64,000 bases of DNA from Bidens hawaiensis (GCA_021521415.1 JAIQDT010001104.1:1-64000); one strand, 5' to 3'. Positions 1-11,434 are shown, numbered from the stretch's first letter. Notes: generated by a model from the sequence alone, not told the origin. Numbers and translations: made by a program.

Positions 1-378
1 GATACCAATTGTAGGTCCTATCAAATGGATCTCACAACTAAACTTGGATCAGTCTGTGTTGTTAGCTAGCGGAAATCACTAACAACACCCAGATCTTGGA
101 TCTTGTTTGCTATTTACTATAAGAGGAAAGTAAGTAGAAGGATAAGGTAGAGAGATAAAGTAGTTGGTTTGAAATTGTTAAGAGTTGGTACGTGCATGGG
201 AAGCTTGCACTATTTATAGTTCAAGCCATGTGCACATACATTCTATTATAAAACGTCCAATGGGTTTGCGTACAAAATGGCCTCGAGCCCAAACAAGAAC
301 AAACTAAACTAAAACGTAAATATTACATAAGTGAACTAAGCTAACAAATACAAAATACTTAAACATGATTTGTGGACA
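1..378 (-). mobile_element. 5' LTR and partial primer site of a minus-strand copia element that leaves the window
   Basis: Read on the minus strand, the LTR runs from TGTCCACA (ending at 378) to CCTACA (ending at 10). It is followed by two bases and then TGGTATC at 7-1, the start of the initiator-Met tRNA primer site used by copia elements. The body of the element therefore lies to the left of this window. A TATA-box-like CTATAAATAG lies at 219-210 on the minus strand, in the expected U3 position. Parts of the sequence resemble the solo LTR at 2050-2431, so the two are probably related subfamilies. The outer boundary at 378 is inferred from the TG...CA ends only, because the other target duplication is outside the window. 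Confidence 0.72.
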
Positions 379-629
379 ATACCCTAAAAACATAATCGAT
401 GCTGACTGAATTCGCGTCGACTCGTTGGCGTAACCTTCGGGGTTTACCAATGCATCGGTTTTTAACGCTTAGATTTTACCAACGCCTGGGTTTTATTGAC
501 CAAATATGAGATGTATTAAATATTTTTAATTTTTTTATATGTTCCTTGACGTAACCGGTACGCACCAAATACCCGTCAGCTCTCCGTCGTGACGCTTAGG
601 TTTACTAACCTCTGGATTTTACCAACTGA

Positions 630-806
630 GGGGTGTTTGGGATTGCTTATTTTCACTAACTTATAACTTATAAACTTTTTGAAAAGTAATAAGATGTTTG
701 GGATTGCTTAAATTGTGAGAGAAAAAGTTCATTAAGTTACACTTTTGTAGCTTATTAACTTAATGAAAAGTTATAAGTATGCAAAATAAGGAATCCCAAA
801 CACCCC
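630..806. mobile_element. MITE with long terminal inverted repeats
   Basis: The first and last roughly 38 bases are imperfect inverted repeats starting GGGGTGTTTGGGATT, with an AT-rich middle and no coding capacity. Size (about 177 bp) and end structure fit a non-autonomous DNA transposon. I could not find a convincing target duplication: the flanks are TGA on the left and TAA on the right after one extra C. The superfamily is therefore left open. Confidence 0.72.
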
Positions 807-1480
807 CTAAATAAATACTGTTTTAAATATGTTAAAAAAATTATTATACGATATACGAGTACATCTGCTTTCTTGTTTGTTTTTTTTATTTTAAGTGTGT
901 TAATTTGCCTATGGATGTTCTCGGTACCATACCGGTACCGATCTTGTATTTCCCAAAAACTTTTTTTATTTCTTTGTTAATATAGCAATTAAAAGTTCTC
1001 TTTTCTTTGTTTTTCCCTATGCTTTTTTCACACGGCTTTCTCTTGTGATCCTAGAGACTTTATAACATTAGACTTTCACAAACCGCTACATTATATTCCA
1101 AACTTTTTTACAAACTCTTACTTTCTTATTTTTTTAGCACCATTAAATCACCACATCATCCCCTGCCCCCCTAAATTAATTCAATCTAGTTAATTTTATA
1201 ACAAATTTATTTATTATATTTCATATGTATATATATATATATTAAAATATGTATTAAAATAAATATAATTTTAAAATTAAACAATAAAGCATTTAAAAAT
1301 AAAAATAGTGCATTAAACATACAAATAAAAAAATACGTCGGTGATTAAAAAAACACACATTAAATAATAGATAAAATTTATCACAAAGTTATGATTTTTC
1401 ATGATTTTTTCACATAACGTGTTTTCAGTATTAAACGTGTCCGGGTCCATGCTCAAGTGATCTATCATTTCAATGTTTAA
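807..1480. other. AT-rich non-coding stretch
   Basis: Long A/T runs and a short TA repeat near 1226-1242. I see no ORF, RNA gene or terminal repeat that can be supported here. Confidence 0.6.
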
Positions 1481-2049
1481 TTATTTTTTATTAAACAAAA
1501 TTTCATCCATTTGCTCATGAAATCTAACAATAGATGTCGTCTTTTTCGACAAAAATTCTTGCATTTGCTTGATGACCTTGTCGACAATTGGGTCTTCTAT
1601 TACTTTGCTTCTCGCCTTTGCCTTCTTTTAGCCTGTTGTCCACCAGAACTCTTCAATTCATCTATCGTATAGAATGATACTTCATTATTTGAGTTATCAA
1701 GATTTACATGGATGCTTGTATGCATGTCAGAAGCTGATGTGGTGTATCCCCGAAGTTGAAGTTTTCGTCCTTTTAGGGTGGATCAGTTCTGCCCCATTTT
1801 GGCTCAATTTTAACCACATTCCGCACATGTTTTACTCTAAAAGGAGGAAACGTGTCTTCCTTAAACTCTTTTTTTTGTGTGGCTCGTGACTTGATCATTA
1901 GACCACCCGCTTCTTTTTTTGTTTTTGGTTGAAGTTGAATAACTCACAAAACTTGTCAACCAGACATGCCATTATGTTCCAATGCGACTTTAAATTTTCA
2001 ATGGATCAGGGGGTGTTACCAATTTTATTATGGAAATACTTATGCACCT

Positions 2050-2431
2050 TGTTGGACCATATTTTGTAATTTAGTCTTTTGTATTATTTCGTGTTATTAA
2101 TACTTGTATGTTGTTAGCTTCCGTGTATACTTGTAATGTTTGGGTCCGAGACCTTGTAACTAAAATCCAATTGGGTCGTTTATAACGAAAGCAAGCATGA
2201 CATGGCTTCACTACAAATAGTGAAGCATGCACATGCATTTCATAACCTTTTTGACAAAAACAACCAAATCCGGCCAATTTCTCTCAACCTTATCCTTTCT
2301 TACTTTCTACTTTGGGAAATAACCAAACGAAACAAGATACGAGATCTTGGTTGCTTGTAATTGATTTTCGTTAGCTTACAAGTGAGATTGAATCAAGAAC
2401 TAGTTGTTTGATCCCGTATCTAGAACCTACA
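2050..2431 (+). mobile_element. Solo copia LTR
   Basis: The sequence begins TGTTGGACC and ends GAACCTACA, the same end pattern as the other copia LTRs in this window, but no primer site or coding body follows. The flanking 5-mers CACCT (2045-2049) and TACCT (2432-2436) match at four of five positions, as expected for an aged target duplication. A degenerate TATA box (CTACAAATAG) is at 2211-2220. Stretches near the 3' end resemble the LTR at 10-378. The likely origin is recombination between two LTRs of a full element. It lies inside the interrupted accessory-ORF pseudogene. Confidence 0.78.
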
Positions 2432-2439
2432 TACCTGAG

Positions 2440-2560
2440 CCCAGAAAATCATGGCTTTTTTTTCTCTCTTACTAGTGTTCGAGTAGACGAATATGTCATC
2501 AATGTAAGCACCAACTAGAAGTGTTTCTTCGACGAAACTCTATCTATGTGTCGTGACTTT
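2440..2560 (-). pseudogene. Possible short copia reverse-transcriptase remnant
   Basis: The minus strand reads ETLLVGAYIDDIFVYS, which resembles the catalytic Y-x-D-D block of copia or gypsy reverse transcriptase. Nothing recognisable continues on either side, so this could be a very small remnant or chance. Confidence 0.25.
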
Positions 2561-3395
2561 TGTCTTAGAATATGACCCAGTGGTCAAGGGTGTATTCAAT
2601 ACGGTTCACTGAGTTCATAGGAACCCATTGAATTTTAAATTTTATGACAAAACAATATAAAAAAAGTTTATATGAACTCATAAGATTTATAGAAGCAAAC
2701 TCATATCAAAAGATTTAAGATGGTGCGCTAGTAAACTCCTTGAGCCTAAAACAGATTTTGTAATTCTCTTTTCAGTAAACATCGTTGTATTATTAGTTGG
2801 GGTTTAAATAGCTAAAAGAAAAACACTTTCGATTCTGGTTACATCTATATTTATTCACACATCAAGCCTTCACAACCATTAATTACAATTTATTTTTCAT
2901 TTTTAATGACCTTGTATTTTTATTACATAATTTTAAAACTAACTTATCGTTTTATTATGATATCGAATTATTAAGTATTCTCTAACCGGCCTGAAAAACT
3001 TCACGTTTGGTTGTAGGAATTTGTACGCCGAAAAAGATGAACCCATAGAAAAAGCATCATGAATCTGCCACTGCTGGTGGTGAGATTCTCCTTCTTCTTT
3101 CTACTCGAATGAGCTATCGAGGATGGAAATGAGGTTCCAAATGATTGAGTAGATGGAGGTGATGGATGAATTACGTACGTCTTAAAGTCGGGATGATAAA
3201 TGGGTTTTTGAAATTGACCAAATCCCATGGGTTGATTATTTTGATGATTTTGCATCATGTAGCTCGTGTGTGGGTATTGTGGATAAACGGGATGTTGAAA
3301 TTGACCAAATCCCATGGGTTGATTCGGGAACTGGCTCGGGATAGGTTGGATGGATTTTCACCCAGATGGTTGAATGTGTGATTTTTTGAGGTAGA

Positions 3396-4058
3396 ATGTA
3401 CGAGAATTTAAAGAAATTTTTAATTTTTTGTTGTATATTTTGGCGTATGTTGTGTATGTGTGTTCTTTTATAGAATATATTTGATTTTATGTTTTTAAAA
3501 GGTACCGCTAGTTAGGGTGACCCACAATATTTTTTTTCATTCATTGTAACAGTTAAGACTGGGGTGGCCCTCATCTTGCCTGTCTTCTAATTTGACCCGA
3601 CAAATCCTCATCACCCGACTTTTCTCCACATCGTTGCCTCTCTCTCTTCGCTTGTTCGTTTGTCCTCTGTGTCACACTTGGCTTGTTCGTCTGTCCTCTG
3701 TGTCACACAAACCGCACCCACAGCGTGAGTGTTGTGGGTGCTCTTAACCCACTGGTGTTTACATATGCTAATTTCTTTTGGAAAATCTTAGAACTCTTCC
3801 CCTTATCTTGGAAACTGGACTGTACACTTATCACAACATTAACCTTAACTTTTGACTTATATTAACTTTTTGGTCTAGCAATTCAAAATAATGAAATGAT
3901 TTTACAACAACACAATTTAAATAACGATTTCTCAAATACGAAAAATAAAGGTATCCCCAAATATCATATAAAAAAAATCAATCATTCACTTCGAAGAAGT
4001 GACATGTGAAACATATGTTTAATAATATTGATCCTTTTATATATAACACAAACCGAAC
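3396..4058. other. Non-coding stretch with a short tandem repeat
   Basis: No gene is supported. A 31-bp unit starting GCTTGTTCGT is repeated head to tail at about 3650-3680 and 3681-3708 with one or two differences. The rest is ordinary AT-rich sequence. Confidence 0.55.
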
Positions 4059-4510
4059 TACATCTGGATAATGGGTAAGCGAGCAACAAGCTGCGCCGCT
4101 ATCCCCTTTTGAATCGCAAAGCCTATTCTACTAAATATAAATCCTTGGTTCCTCGGGCTCTACGAGTCACTGTGGATCACCTTCTGCACCCGCTCCAAGA
4201 AGCGAACCGCCTCGGGAGCTAGGGATCCAAAAGTGTCGAAGGCAAATGGAATGAACACGTGCTGATTCTCCAAACACAATGTCTCATGCTTAGCAACCTT
4301 CCTAGACTCCGCTCTCAAAACCACCTGTCCCGGTACGAAGCCACTGTCTCTTAGCCCCACCAACGGGGGACACCCCAATGAGGTCAACACACGCATGCTT
4401 ACCCCCTGCCCAGCCAAACACAAGAACATCCACAGGACGCAGGGTAGATCTTCCCTCACGCGGATCAGTTAAAAAGTTAACAAGTGCCTCTTTCTTGGTT
4501 GAGATCTTCC
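4059..4510 (-). pseudogene. Decayed C-terminal domain of a plant retroelement-type protein
   Basis: On the minus strand the pieces read, in order, LRPVDVLVFGWAGGKHACVD, then a frameshift near 4365, then VGLRDSGFVPGQVVLRAESR, ENQHVFIPFAFDTFGSLAPE and AVRFLERVQKVIHSDS. After another break comes RIGFAIQKGIAAQLVARLP with a stop at 4061-4059. I recall this block as the C-terminal part of many plant hypothetical proteins, some fused to reverse transcriptase, and I do not know its biochemical role. The conserved RP-x-D and VDL positions could suggest a nuclease fold, but that is speculation. Two frameshifts make it a pseudogene. The same terminal block recurs on the plus strand near 44985. Confidence 0.6.
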
Positions 4511-5226
4511 CTCACACTTTTACTTTTAATAATTGGAACTAAAAAAGTGTGTACATGTTACATACATAGGGTTTTGGTTATTGATGTATTCTAGTTAAGG
4601 AAATGAAGCACGAGGATGTCATGTGTGAGTCTAGAAGCTTTAGAGATACAAGGCTAACACAAGGTTCGACTAGAGGGTGGTTCACCTTTTGAGTAACCCA
4701 TTGATGATCGATCTATCATTATTGTGTTACAAATCCACTTTATAATGCATTTTAGAAATAGTAAATGGTCTCTAAAGTATTACTAACCTACTTTATGTAA
4801 GTAAATGAATCATAAACCAATATGGATTTCATTGGTAGTTTTTATCAACAAGCCTAACATAAAAAAGTTATACAGTTTTCATTTTAAAATGCTGATATGA
4901 TATATAACTTATGACAAACAAATGCCAAAGTTTCTAGCATGTACAAATACATCCCCCATATCAATATTTATTTGTTTTCTTCCCCAAACAAGTAACCAAG
5001 GAAAATCTTCATGGGTTTGATGGTACCCTTTCTTAACTCCATTCCCTCTTATTATTAGCAGAAGTATGTTATTTTTAGGAAGATACACTTCACCTGCAAA
5101 GCTATTACAAGTATAGATACAAGTGTTTCAAGTTGAATCTATCCCCATAGCTTTTAAAGTTTAAAACTAATGAATCTTTTTAATTAAACAACTAACAAAT
5201 GTCTCTTTCGAATCTAGTTTCTTGAT
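4511..5226. other. Non-coding stretch, probable former upstream region of the TCP gene
   Basis: There is no ORF of interest and I see no transposon ends. By position it would contain the promoter and 5' leader of the TCP pseudogene that starts at 5230, but I cannot point to a defined TATA box. Confidence 0.4.
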
Positions 5227-5932
5227 ATGATGTTTTCAACAAACCCTTGTCCACATATCTTCCCACCTTCCGATTCCTTTCATGATCAACAAAAAGATGA
5301 TCTTTACATTAACCCTTTCCTCTCTGGCGAGTGTTTTCAGGCTAAACACAATCTAGTTCAAGAACTGGACTTGGACCGACAGTGTGATGAGTATAATCAT
5401 CGTTTATGGTCGGAACTCAAGAACAAGAAGGCTTCTAAGAAAGATCCACACGGAGAGACCGGAGGGTGAGATTGTCAATTGAAGTTGCTAAAAAGTTCTT
5501 TTATCATCAGGATTTGTTAGGGAATGACAAAGCAAGCAAAACCCTTGATAGGCTGTTTCAACAGTCCAAGATCTCCATTGATGAGCTGATTGAAAGAAAG
5601 AAACAAACCCCAGGTTCCTCTGGCACTGACCAATCTGAAGGTTTATTCATGGAAACTGGATCAGATGAGCAGAAGTGGGTGAAGGAAAGAGAAAGAAGAT
5701 AGTAGCAAGAGCAAGGGCTAGAGAAAGAACTAAAGAGAAACTGAATTTTAAAAAGCTTGGTATTGAGCCAAAGAGTGTTCATGTTGACTGTTGTTCTTCA
5801 AACTTAACACTTCAATCAAGCTTTTGGAATTCAGTTGAATCGCAAAATGATTACGATTCGAGCTCCAAGTTCACAGCTTTGCCTAAATTCGGAGATATTA
5901 ATGAGCAGCCTGGTGACTTTGCAACGATTTAG
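5227..5932 (+). pseudogene. CYC-like: CYCLOIDEA/TB1-like TCP transcription factor, frameshifted and with a damaged DNA-binding region
   Basis: TCP factors of the CYC/TB1 class are nuclear DNA-binding proteins controlling floral symmetry and branching. The start resembles composite CYC proteins (MFSTNPCPH at 5230, then the acidic DDLYINPFLSGECF). The TCP domain follows: SKKDPH, then VRLSIEVAKKFF and NDKASKTLDRLFQQSK for helix I, loop and helix II. The class-defining R domain ARARARERTKEKLNFKKL lies near 5705-5760. About nine codons of the basic region between KKD-H and RVRLS are missing, and the reading frame changes there (stop 5467-5469, continuation from 5466). A second frameshift precedes the R domain (stop 5700-5702, continuation in another frame to the stop at 5930-5932). 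The loss should abolish DNA binding by this copy. Assignment to CYC/TB1 is firm; the CYC2 subclade is an inference. Confidence 0.82.
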
Positions 5933-6591
5933 ATCTAGTGGAGGTACAATAAGTATTGAATAAGTCATTGGTTTAGTTATTCATGATGGTTTCATGGATG
6001 ATATATGCAGGTTCAGGTTAGCCAACAGCCAGCAATAACAATCTAGCTGGATTGGTATTGTGAGTATGTAAGTCATACTCATTATTGATAAATTTACCAA
6101 TATGGTTATTATTATTGGTCTTATGTTCAGTAATAAGCAATATATCAGGGTCATATATGATGTATGCAATCAATTTAATTATATGAAAAAGAAGTTTATT
6201 ATCAATTGGACAATCCCTATATGTTCTTAAACTAGCATTTATAAATATTGGTAGATGTTGGGTTCTTTTGTTTGATTTCTTTGATGAGCAAGGAGCTTAA
6301 ATATGCCTAATTGATCCGTCCTCAAAGATCTACTGATACATCATTTGGTAAGTGTTCTACGCTTGTAGCAATTTTCTGGATTGTAAAACGGATCTAGGTA
6401 GATTAACTTGAACCAGAAATCATGAAGCTTAACCTAGTCATTAAGTTGGTTTGGAGGTTTCATTATTTCTAACAATTATGTGGATAAGTCCAGGATAGTG
6501 GTAACATACGAACATACTATCTAGGCTACTTTATCGTTTGATTGGTATTTTTTTTATCTTTTTGAACGGCTGTATTGCAATTGGTTGCTAT
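5933..6591 (+). other. Non-coding, possibly the former 3' untranslated region of the TCP gene
   Basis: No coding sequence. Just after the TCP stop, a GGTACAA and a TATATGCAG roughly 65 bases later could be remnants of an intron in the 3' untranslated region; this is weak. The old copia sequence begins abruptly near 6592. Confidence 0.35.
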
Positions 6592-7943
6592 GGGATTCCA
6601 GGATCGGGGAACGAGGCAGGTCTTGGCTCAAGGTCGCTGTGACAACGGGCTTTATGTGTTGAATCAAGATCATCTTGCCTTAAGTGCTGTCTCTACAAAT
6701 AAAGCATCATATGAATTGTGGCATAATCGTTTAGGACACGTGTCGAATGATGTTATTAAACTATTAAATAAAACGGGATCAGTGCAAGTCACGTCCATTT
6801 TGCCTAAACCTATTGTTTGCTCTTCTTGTCAAATGTCTAAAGCACATAAATTGCCGTTTGATCTTAATCCGAAACGAGCACTCTCTCCTCTCGACTTAGT
6901 CCATTGTGATTTGTGGAGACCGTCACCTATCACCTCCATGAAGGTTATCGATATTATGTTGCCTTTGTTGATGATTTTTCTAGGTTCACATGGCTATATC
7001 CGCTACACAGCAAGGCAATGTTCGCGACTATTTTAACTACTTTTATCACATTTGTTCAAACTCAGTTCTCAAGAAAAATCAAGGTTTTCCAAAGTGATGG
7101 TGGCACGGAATTTGTTAATAATCAAGTTAAAAAGATATTTCAAGACAATGGAACATTTCATAAGCTCTCGTGTCCGTACACTCTTCAACAAAACGGACGT
7201 GTGGAACGTAAACATCGTCACATTGTTGACACCGGGCTTGCCATGATGTTCAATGCTAAAATACCCTGTTCATATTGGGTTGAAGCTTTTAGCTCAGCGG
7301 TATACATTATTAATCGTCTTCCATCTAAAATTCTTGACGACAAATCTCCATTTGAGCATATGTTCGGCCACGTTCCAAACTACAATAATTTTCGCACCTT
7401 TGGGTGTCGAGTCTTTCCGTATCTTCGAGATTATTCGGAACATAAGTTGGCACCGCGTTCATTACCGTGCATCTTTATTGGATATGCAACCCAATATAAA
7501 GTATTTCGGTGTTTAGAACCCATCTCACAACGTGTGTACATCACGAGACACGCCACTTTTGATGAATCATTTTTTCCATTCTCAGGAGATCTATGCTCAA
7601 AAAATAATATTAATCTTGAACTAACAACTTTTGTTGAAAATTCATGGACAGGCTCAGCTACAAATACACCACCTCTAAACAACAAGCATGTTGCCAAAGT
7701 CCAATATTCTGCTCCATGTGGCCTCTGTTCCGATGATTCGAATGGGCCTCCACCATCAAACAATTCTCAAGAGCAGTCCACCAGTTCTGAGCCAGACAAT
7801 ACGCCGTCATCGAACAATTCTCCAACGGCTGCTACTCCAGATCACCAGACTGAGCCGCCAGCACCCACGGCGCGAACTCCGCATCCGCCGCTGCCTCCAT
7901 CAACAACTGGTCATCACATGACGACTCGTTCCAAAGCCGGAAT
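6592..7943 (+). pseudogene. Copia pre-integrase and integrase region of the old element
   Basis: Integrase inserts the copied element DNA into the host chromosome. Visible parts are the pre-integrase segment (NGLYVL), the HHCC zinc-binding motif (LWHNRLGHVS ... CSSCQMSK), and the catalytic core with D in LVHCDLW, D in FQSDGGTEF and E in NGRVERKH. The region ends in a Pro/Ser-rich linker finishing in MTTRSKAGI. There is a frameshift near 6945: the first part runs in one frame to about 6944, and the rest runs in another from about 6945 to the insertion point. The usual Gly after DLW is Arg here. The 5' half of the polyprotein is absent, so this copy is inactive. Confidence 0.88.
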
Positions 7944-8355
7944 TGTTGGTACATGATGTCAGTAGTTCAGTGTCTAGTGTCTGTAATCGAGTTAGTTGGA
8001 TTTGTATTTTGTATTAAGCGAAGTTAGCTCACAAGTTCGCTGATATAGGCGAACTTGTGGAATAAGCGAAGTTAGGGACAACTTCGCCTAAACATGTTAG
8101 GCGAAGTTGTCGACTGTTAAATAGCCTAGGTTACGGCAGAGTTTTAAGTTTTAGTTTTCACGAGTTATTCAGTTTGTGTAATCGGTGATCAGTGAATCAC
8201 GTGTTTCCAGTTGCAATACAACGTGTCTTTGTTTATTGTAACGTGTGTTTGATCGTGTTAACGTGTATCGTCTTCTACGCTCGTAACGTCTTACGTAGGG
8301 ATTCCGCACCTACGTAGAACGAGATATTCCGTGTAGATCCGGCTGGGAACCTACA
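7944..8355 (+). repeat. 5' LTR of the Sirevirus-type element
   Basis: It starts TGTTGGTACATGATG and ends GGGAACCTACA. It contains four copies of GCGAAGTT or its complement AACTTCGC and two variants (GCGAACTT type) within about 8017-8110, two of them facing each other across a six-base gap. No strong TATA box is visible; TTAAATAG near 8117 is a weak candidate. It differs from the 3' LTR at four sites, three of them G/A transitions. Confidence 0.92.
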
Positions 8356-8357
8356 AT

Positions 8358-8369
8358 TGGTATCAGAGC
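8358..8369 (+). promoter_or_regulatory. Primer binding site (initiator-Met tRNA)
   Basis: TGGTATCAGAGC lies two bases after the LTR end. It is complementary to the 3' end of plant initiator methionine tRNA, which primes minus-strand DNA synthesis in copia elements. Confidence 0.93.
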
Positions 8370-8812
8370 TTTTGCTCGTGATTGTGTGGTTCGGGATTAT
8401 CACGCGGGTGTAGAAATCGTTCCGTTCGACTATTCACGGGACGAGTTTACCGAGTTTTTGTGTACTACTCACCTCTCACCATCAAAAACAACCCATTACA
8501 CCTTCGCATACCTCGCAAAACGTCAAAATCAAACCTGCAAAATCATTGTGTTCATCAGGCGAAGTTGCCGCTACTGTTTGTAGGGTTTAGGCGAAGATAT
8601 AAGGTTAAGCGAAGTTATCCACAACTTCGCCTACCTCACAACTTCGCCTACCTCACAACTTCGCCAAATCAGGTGATTTTAAAAAGGAGAGCGAAGTTAA
8701 GAATTCAAGCGAAGTTAAGACTTAAGCGAAGTTATCCACAACTTCGCCTACAGTACTGTTAAGAATAAAATTTTTATTTTTCGGGTTTCTTTGTGTTTTC
8801 GTTTCGTAAAAG
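8370..8812 (+). promoter_or_regulatory. Leader of the Sirevirus-type element with a palindrome array
   Basis: The untranslated leader before gag has no long ORF that I trust. From about 8557 to 8750 it holds nine copies of GCGAAGTT or AACTTCGC plus variants. Two near-perfect 22-base palindromes, made of GCGAAGTT, a short ATCCAC-type centre and the complement, lie at 8609-8630 and 8726-8747. The arrangement suggests hairpins in the RNA or binding sites for a dimeric protein on DNA; the function is unknown. Confidence 0.75.
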
Positions 8813-11434
8813 ATGACTTCGATAAATATTACGGAACTGGTGAAGATGGAAGTGGAAGCAGGTTCAGCTACTAAGGCACCGAAAATGCTTAAGGGTACCG
8901 ATTTTGTGGCTTGGAAAGATCGGTTTAAGCAGTATGTTAAATACCAAGACGCTAAGATGTGGGTGTGCATTCAAGACGGATACATTCCACCAACTGCTTT
9001 GTATGAGGGTCGTGAACAGATTAAGAAATACAACAAGATGGAAGAGGAAGAAAAGAAGATGTATGAGGCTGAAAGCAAAGCTCATGCTGCGATTACAATG
9101 GCTCTTCTACAAGAGATTCTTCACACCTTCAGGAAGTATAAAACCGCTAGAGAGCTATGGGAAGCACTTGAAAACCGATTTGAAGGTAATGTGGGGATTC
9201 GTGCATCCAAGATTAAACTACTCAAAACCCAATTCTCGGTGTTCAAGTATTTGAAGAATGTATCACTTGATGATATCATCACGAGATATTATCACCTGAT
9301 GACCGAACTCAGCAATTATTCCATTGCTTACAAAGAAGAGGAGATCGTGGAAAAACTCCTTGATGCTCTCCCACCGAAATGGGAGATGTACACTGTCTTG
9401 ATGAGAGAAGACAAAGAGTTTGCCGACTATGACTTGGAAAAAGCAGTCAACAAACTACGAACTTTTGAACTTAACATGGTTCGAAAAGAGACACCAACTG
9501 ATCAGGTTCAGGATCCGGGAATGTATGGTGCGAAAGTTAATTCAAGTTCAAGTTCGAAGTCAGAATCATCTGCGTACTACTCTAAGGGAGACTCGGGCGC
9601 TAACTCAACACATGAAGGTCATGTAACTCTCAACATGGATGGTGATGTGTGTTTTGTAGCTGGTGGTACAAATGCTTCTAAACCTCAAGCAACCAAGGGT
9701 AGTTTCTCTTCAAGTGTTCCGAACAACAACTACTCTCAGATGCCCATGAGTGTTAAATCTGCTGAACAGCAGTTTGCTCTCTATGCATCTTTCATTGCTT
9801 CGTATGAAAATTACATTAAAGGCAAGATTGTTGATCCTGCAACTTTAGACGAAGACTATGATCAGATCGATGCTGATGATCTGGAAGAGATGGATCTGCA
9901 GTGGCAGATGGCGATGATTGTAAGAAGGGTTAAAAGGTTTATGAAGAAGACTGGTAGAAAGTTTGTTGGTGAAAGACCAGGTTTTGATAAGTCAAAGGTT
10001 CGGTGTTACAACTGTCAACAGAATGGCCACTTTGCTAAAGAATGCACAAATGACAGAGTTGAACGTAGTCAGAACAGGTCTACACAACAGAGTGGTGGAA
10101 GTAGTGAGAATAGGGCGATGATATCCAGACAGAACGGGGAATACAATTGGAATCTGCATGTTGAGGAAGTGTTCGAACAGGCCAATTTGGCGAACATCGA
10201 AACTGCAGGAAGTGAGAAACTAACTGGAGAAAATCAAGCTTACATGGCAGAAGTGACAGATCAGCTCTCCGAGGTAAGTACTAAACTCCCTTGTACGAAA
10301 TGTGAAAATCTGTCTGAACAATTGAAAACAATAACTGATCAGTTTGTTAGTTTAGATGCTCAATTTAAAACATTAAAAGAAGATCATCATTACACTAAAG
10401 CTAGAGAAAATAGTTACAAGGTAAAAATAAAAGCTAGTGAGAAAGATATCAGAAGTCTTAAAGCCAGTCTAGCTGAAAAAATACAAGTAATTGATCTTAG
10501 CTATGAAGTGTTAGAAGAGAAAACCAAACTAATAGCTGAAAGGGATAAACAGATAGCTGATCACCAGGTGAAAGTGGTGGAACTTAACAGAAAGCTTGAG
10601 CAATTTAGAAATTCCTCTGCTATACTTGATCACCTTGTAAGTGATCAACGTTCCCCAGTTAAAAGGGGAGGAATTGGATATAATGAAGTTCCACCACCTT
10701 ATAATCATAACTACACTTATGATCCTAGTAATCAGAAATCCGTTGATGTTGAAATTGGCCAGACAGTTCCGGTTAAGGTTACGATTAAAGATCCAGAAGT
10801 TAGTAAAGGCGAAACGAGTAAGCCTGTTTCTAATGTTAAGATTTCTGTTCCTAGTCCTGTCTCATCAAATTCGGACAAGTCATCCGAGTCGAGTGAGACA
10901 AAAGAAGAGGCAGTGTTACCAAAACGTGGAGAGGAACATAAACCAACTGAAAAGAATTCTCCACTAAACCCGTATGTCCCACCATATGTTAGACAAACGG
11001 GCAGTAATGCAGCCTCAACATCTAAAACAACTATTGATACGAAAGTTTAACACAGGAGTTGTTTCAGATGCAATCAATTAGGACACCTGATTGCTGATTG
11101 CCCTCTGAAGCAGAGATTCAGAGGTATGAGGCCTTCAAAAACTGAGAATAGAACTAACGGTAATTACTATAATTGTAAAAATGAAAATTCATCAAAGTTC
11201 AGATATTGGACTAATCCAGGTTTTCAAAGAAATCGATCTCAGTTTTTCCCTGTTAACAACCAGACCATTAGTAATAATTCATTTAATTCACGAAGGTTTG
11301 GATGGACTCATAGTCAATCTACAAGAAGGTATCTTTTTAGGACTTACAGAAATCATACTAATACTAACTTTGGACAGCCAAAGTACGGGATGTATCGACC
11401 CAAGACCAATAGGTCTTGGGTCCCCAGATTTTAA
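8813..11434 (+). pseudogene. gag: gag of the Sirevirus-type element
   Basis: Gag forms the cytoplasmic virus-like particle that packages the element RNA. The ATG at 8813 opens a 745-codon frame. Residues about 20-230 are a copia-type Gag domain ([15 protein letters not shown]). A zinc knuckle [15 protein letters not shown] lies near residues 397-411. Residues about 490-610 form a long heptad-rich coiled coil, a known trait of Sirevirus Gag. The frame stops at TAA 11048-11050, but the same frame continues with a second CCHC knuckle (CFRCNQLGHLIADC) to a TAA at 11432-11434. The first stop looks like a mutation, because a conserved knuckle follows directly. The second sits exactly at the gag/pol boundary and could be the natural end of Gag. 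Confidence 0.88.

Larger units (their letters stand above)
1481..3395 (-). pseudogene. Broken MYB/NAM-associated accessory ORF of PIF/Harbinger type (often annotated 'glutathione S-transferase T3-like')
   Basis: Two separated parts of one protein type lie on the minus strand. The N-terminal part (about 3395-3001) is Gln/Pro-rich and contains two copies of NQPMGFGQFQ followed by a basic SSRKKKE stretch. The C-terminal part (about 1895-1481) reads VKIEPKWGRTDPP, then a Ser-rich stretch, then KARSKVIEDPIVDKVIKQM, ending at a stop at 1483-1481. From memory, this order matches plant proteins misnamed GST T3-like, which carry a trihelix/MYB-like and a NAM-associated region and derive from Harbinger accessory ORFs. 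The copy is dead: there is a stop in the N-terminal part near 3361, frameshifts near 1620 and 1770, the middle trihelix region is not recognisable, and a solo LTR sits between the parts. A second, better copy of this family is at 26715-27811. Confidence 0.6.

Noticed and set aside
1674..1889. 71-codon plus-strand ORF
   Set aside because: It is the shadow of the minus-strand accessory-ORF pseudogene.
8358..8369. tRNA-like sequence
   Set aside because: It is only the 12-base primer site complementary to a tRNA end, not a tRNA gene; the same holds at 57702 and 61101.
8557..8750. Regularly repeated short motifs that could suggest a CRISPR-like array
   Set aside because: The repeats occur in both orientations with very short gaps and lie in a plant retroelement leader; there are no unique spacers of constant length.
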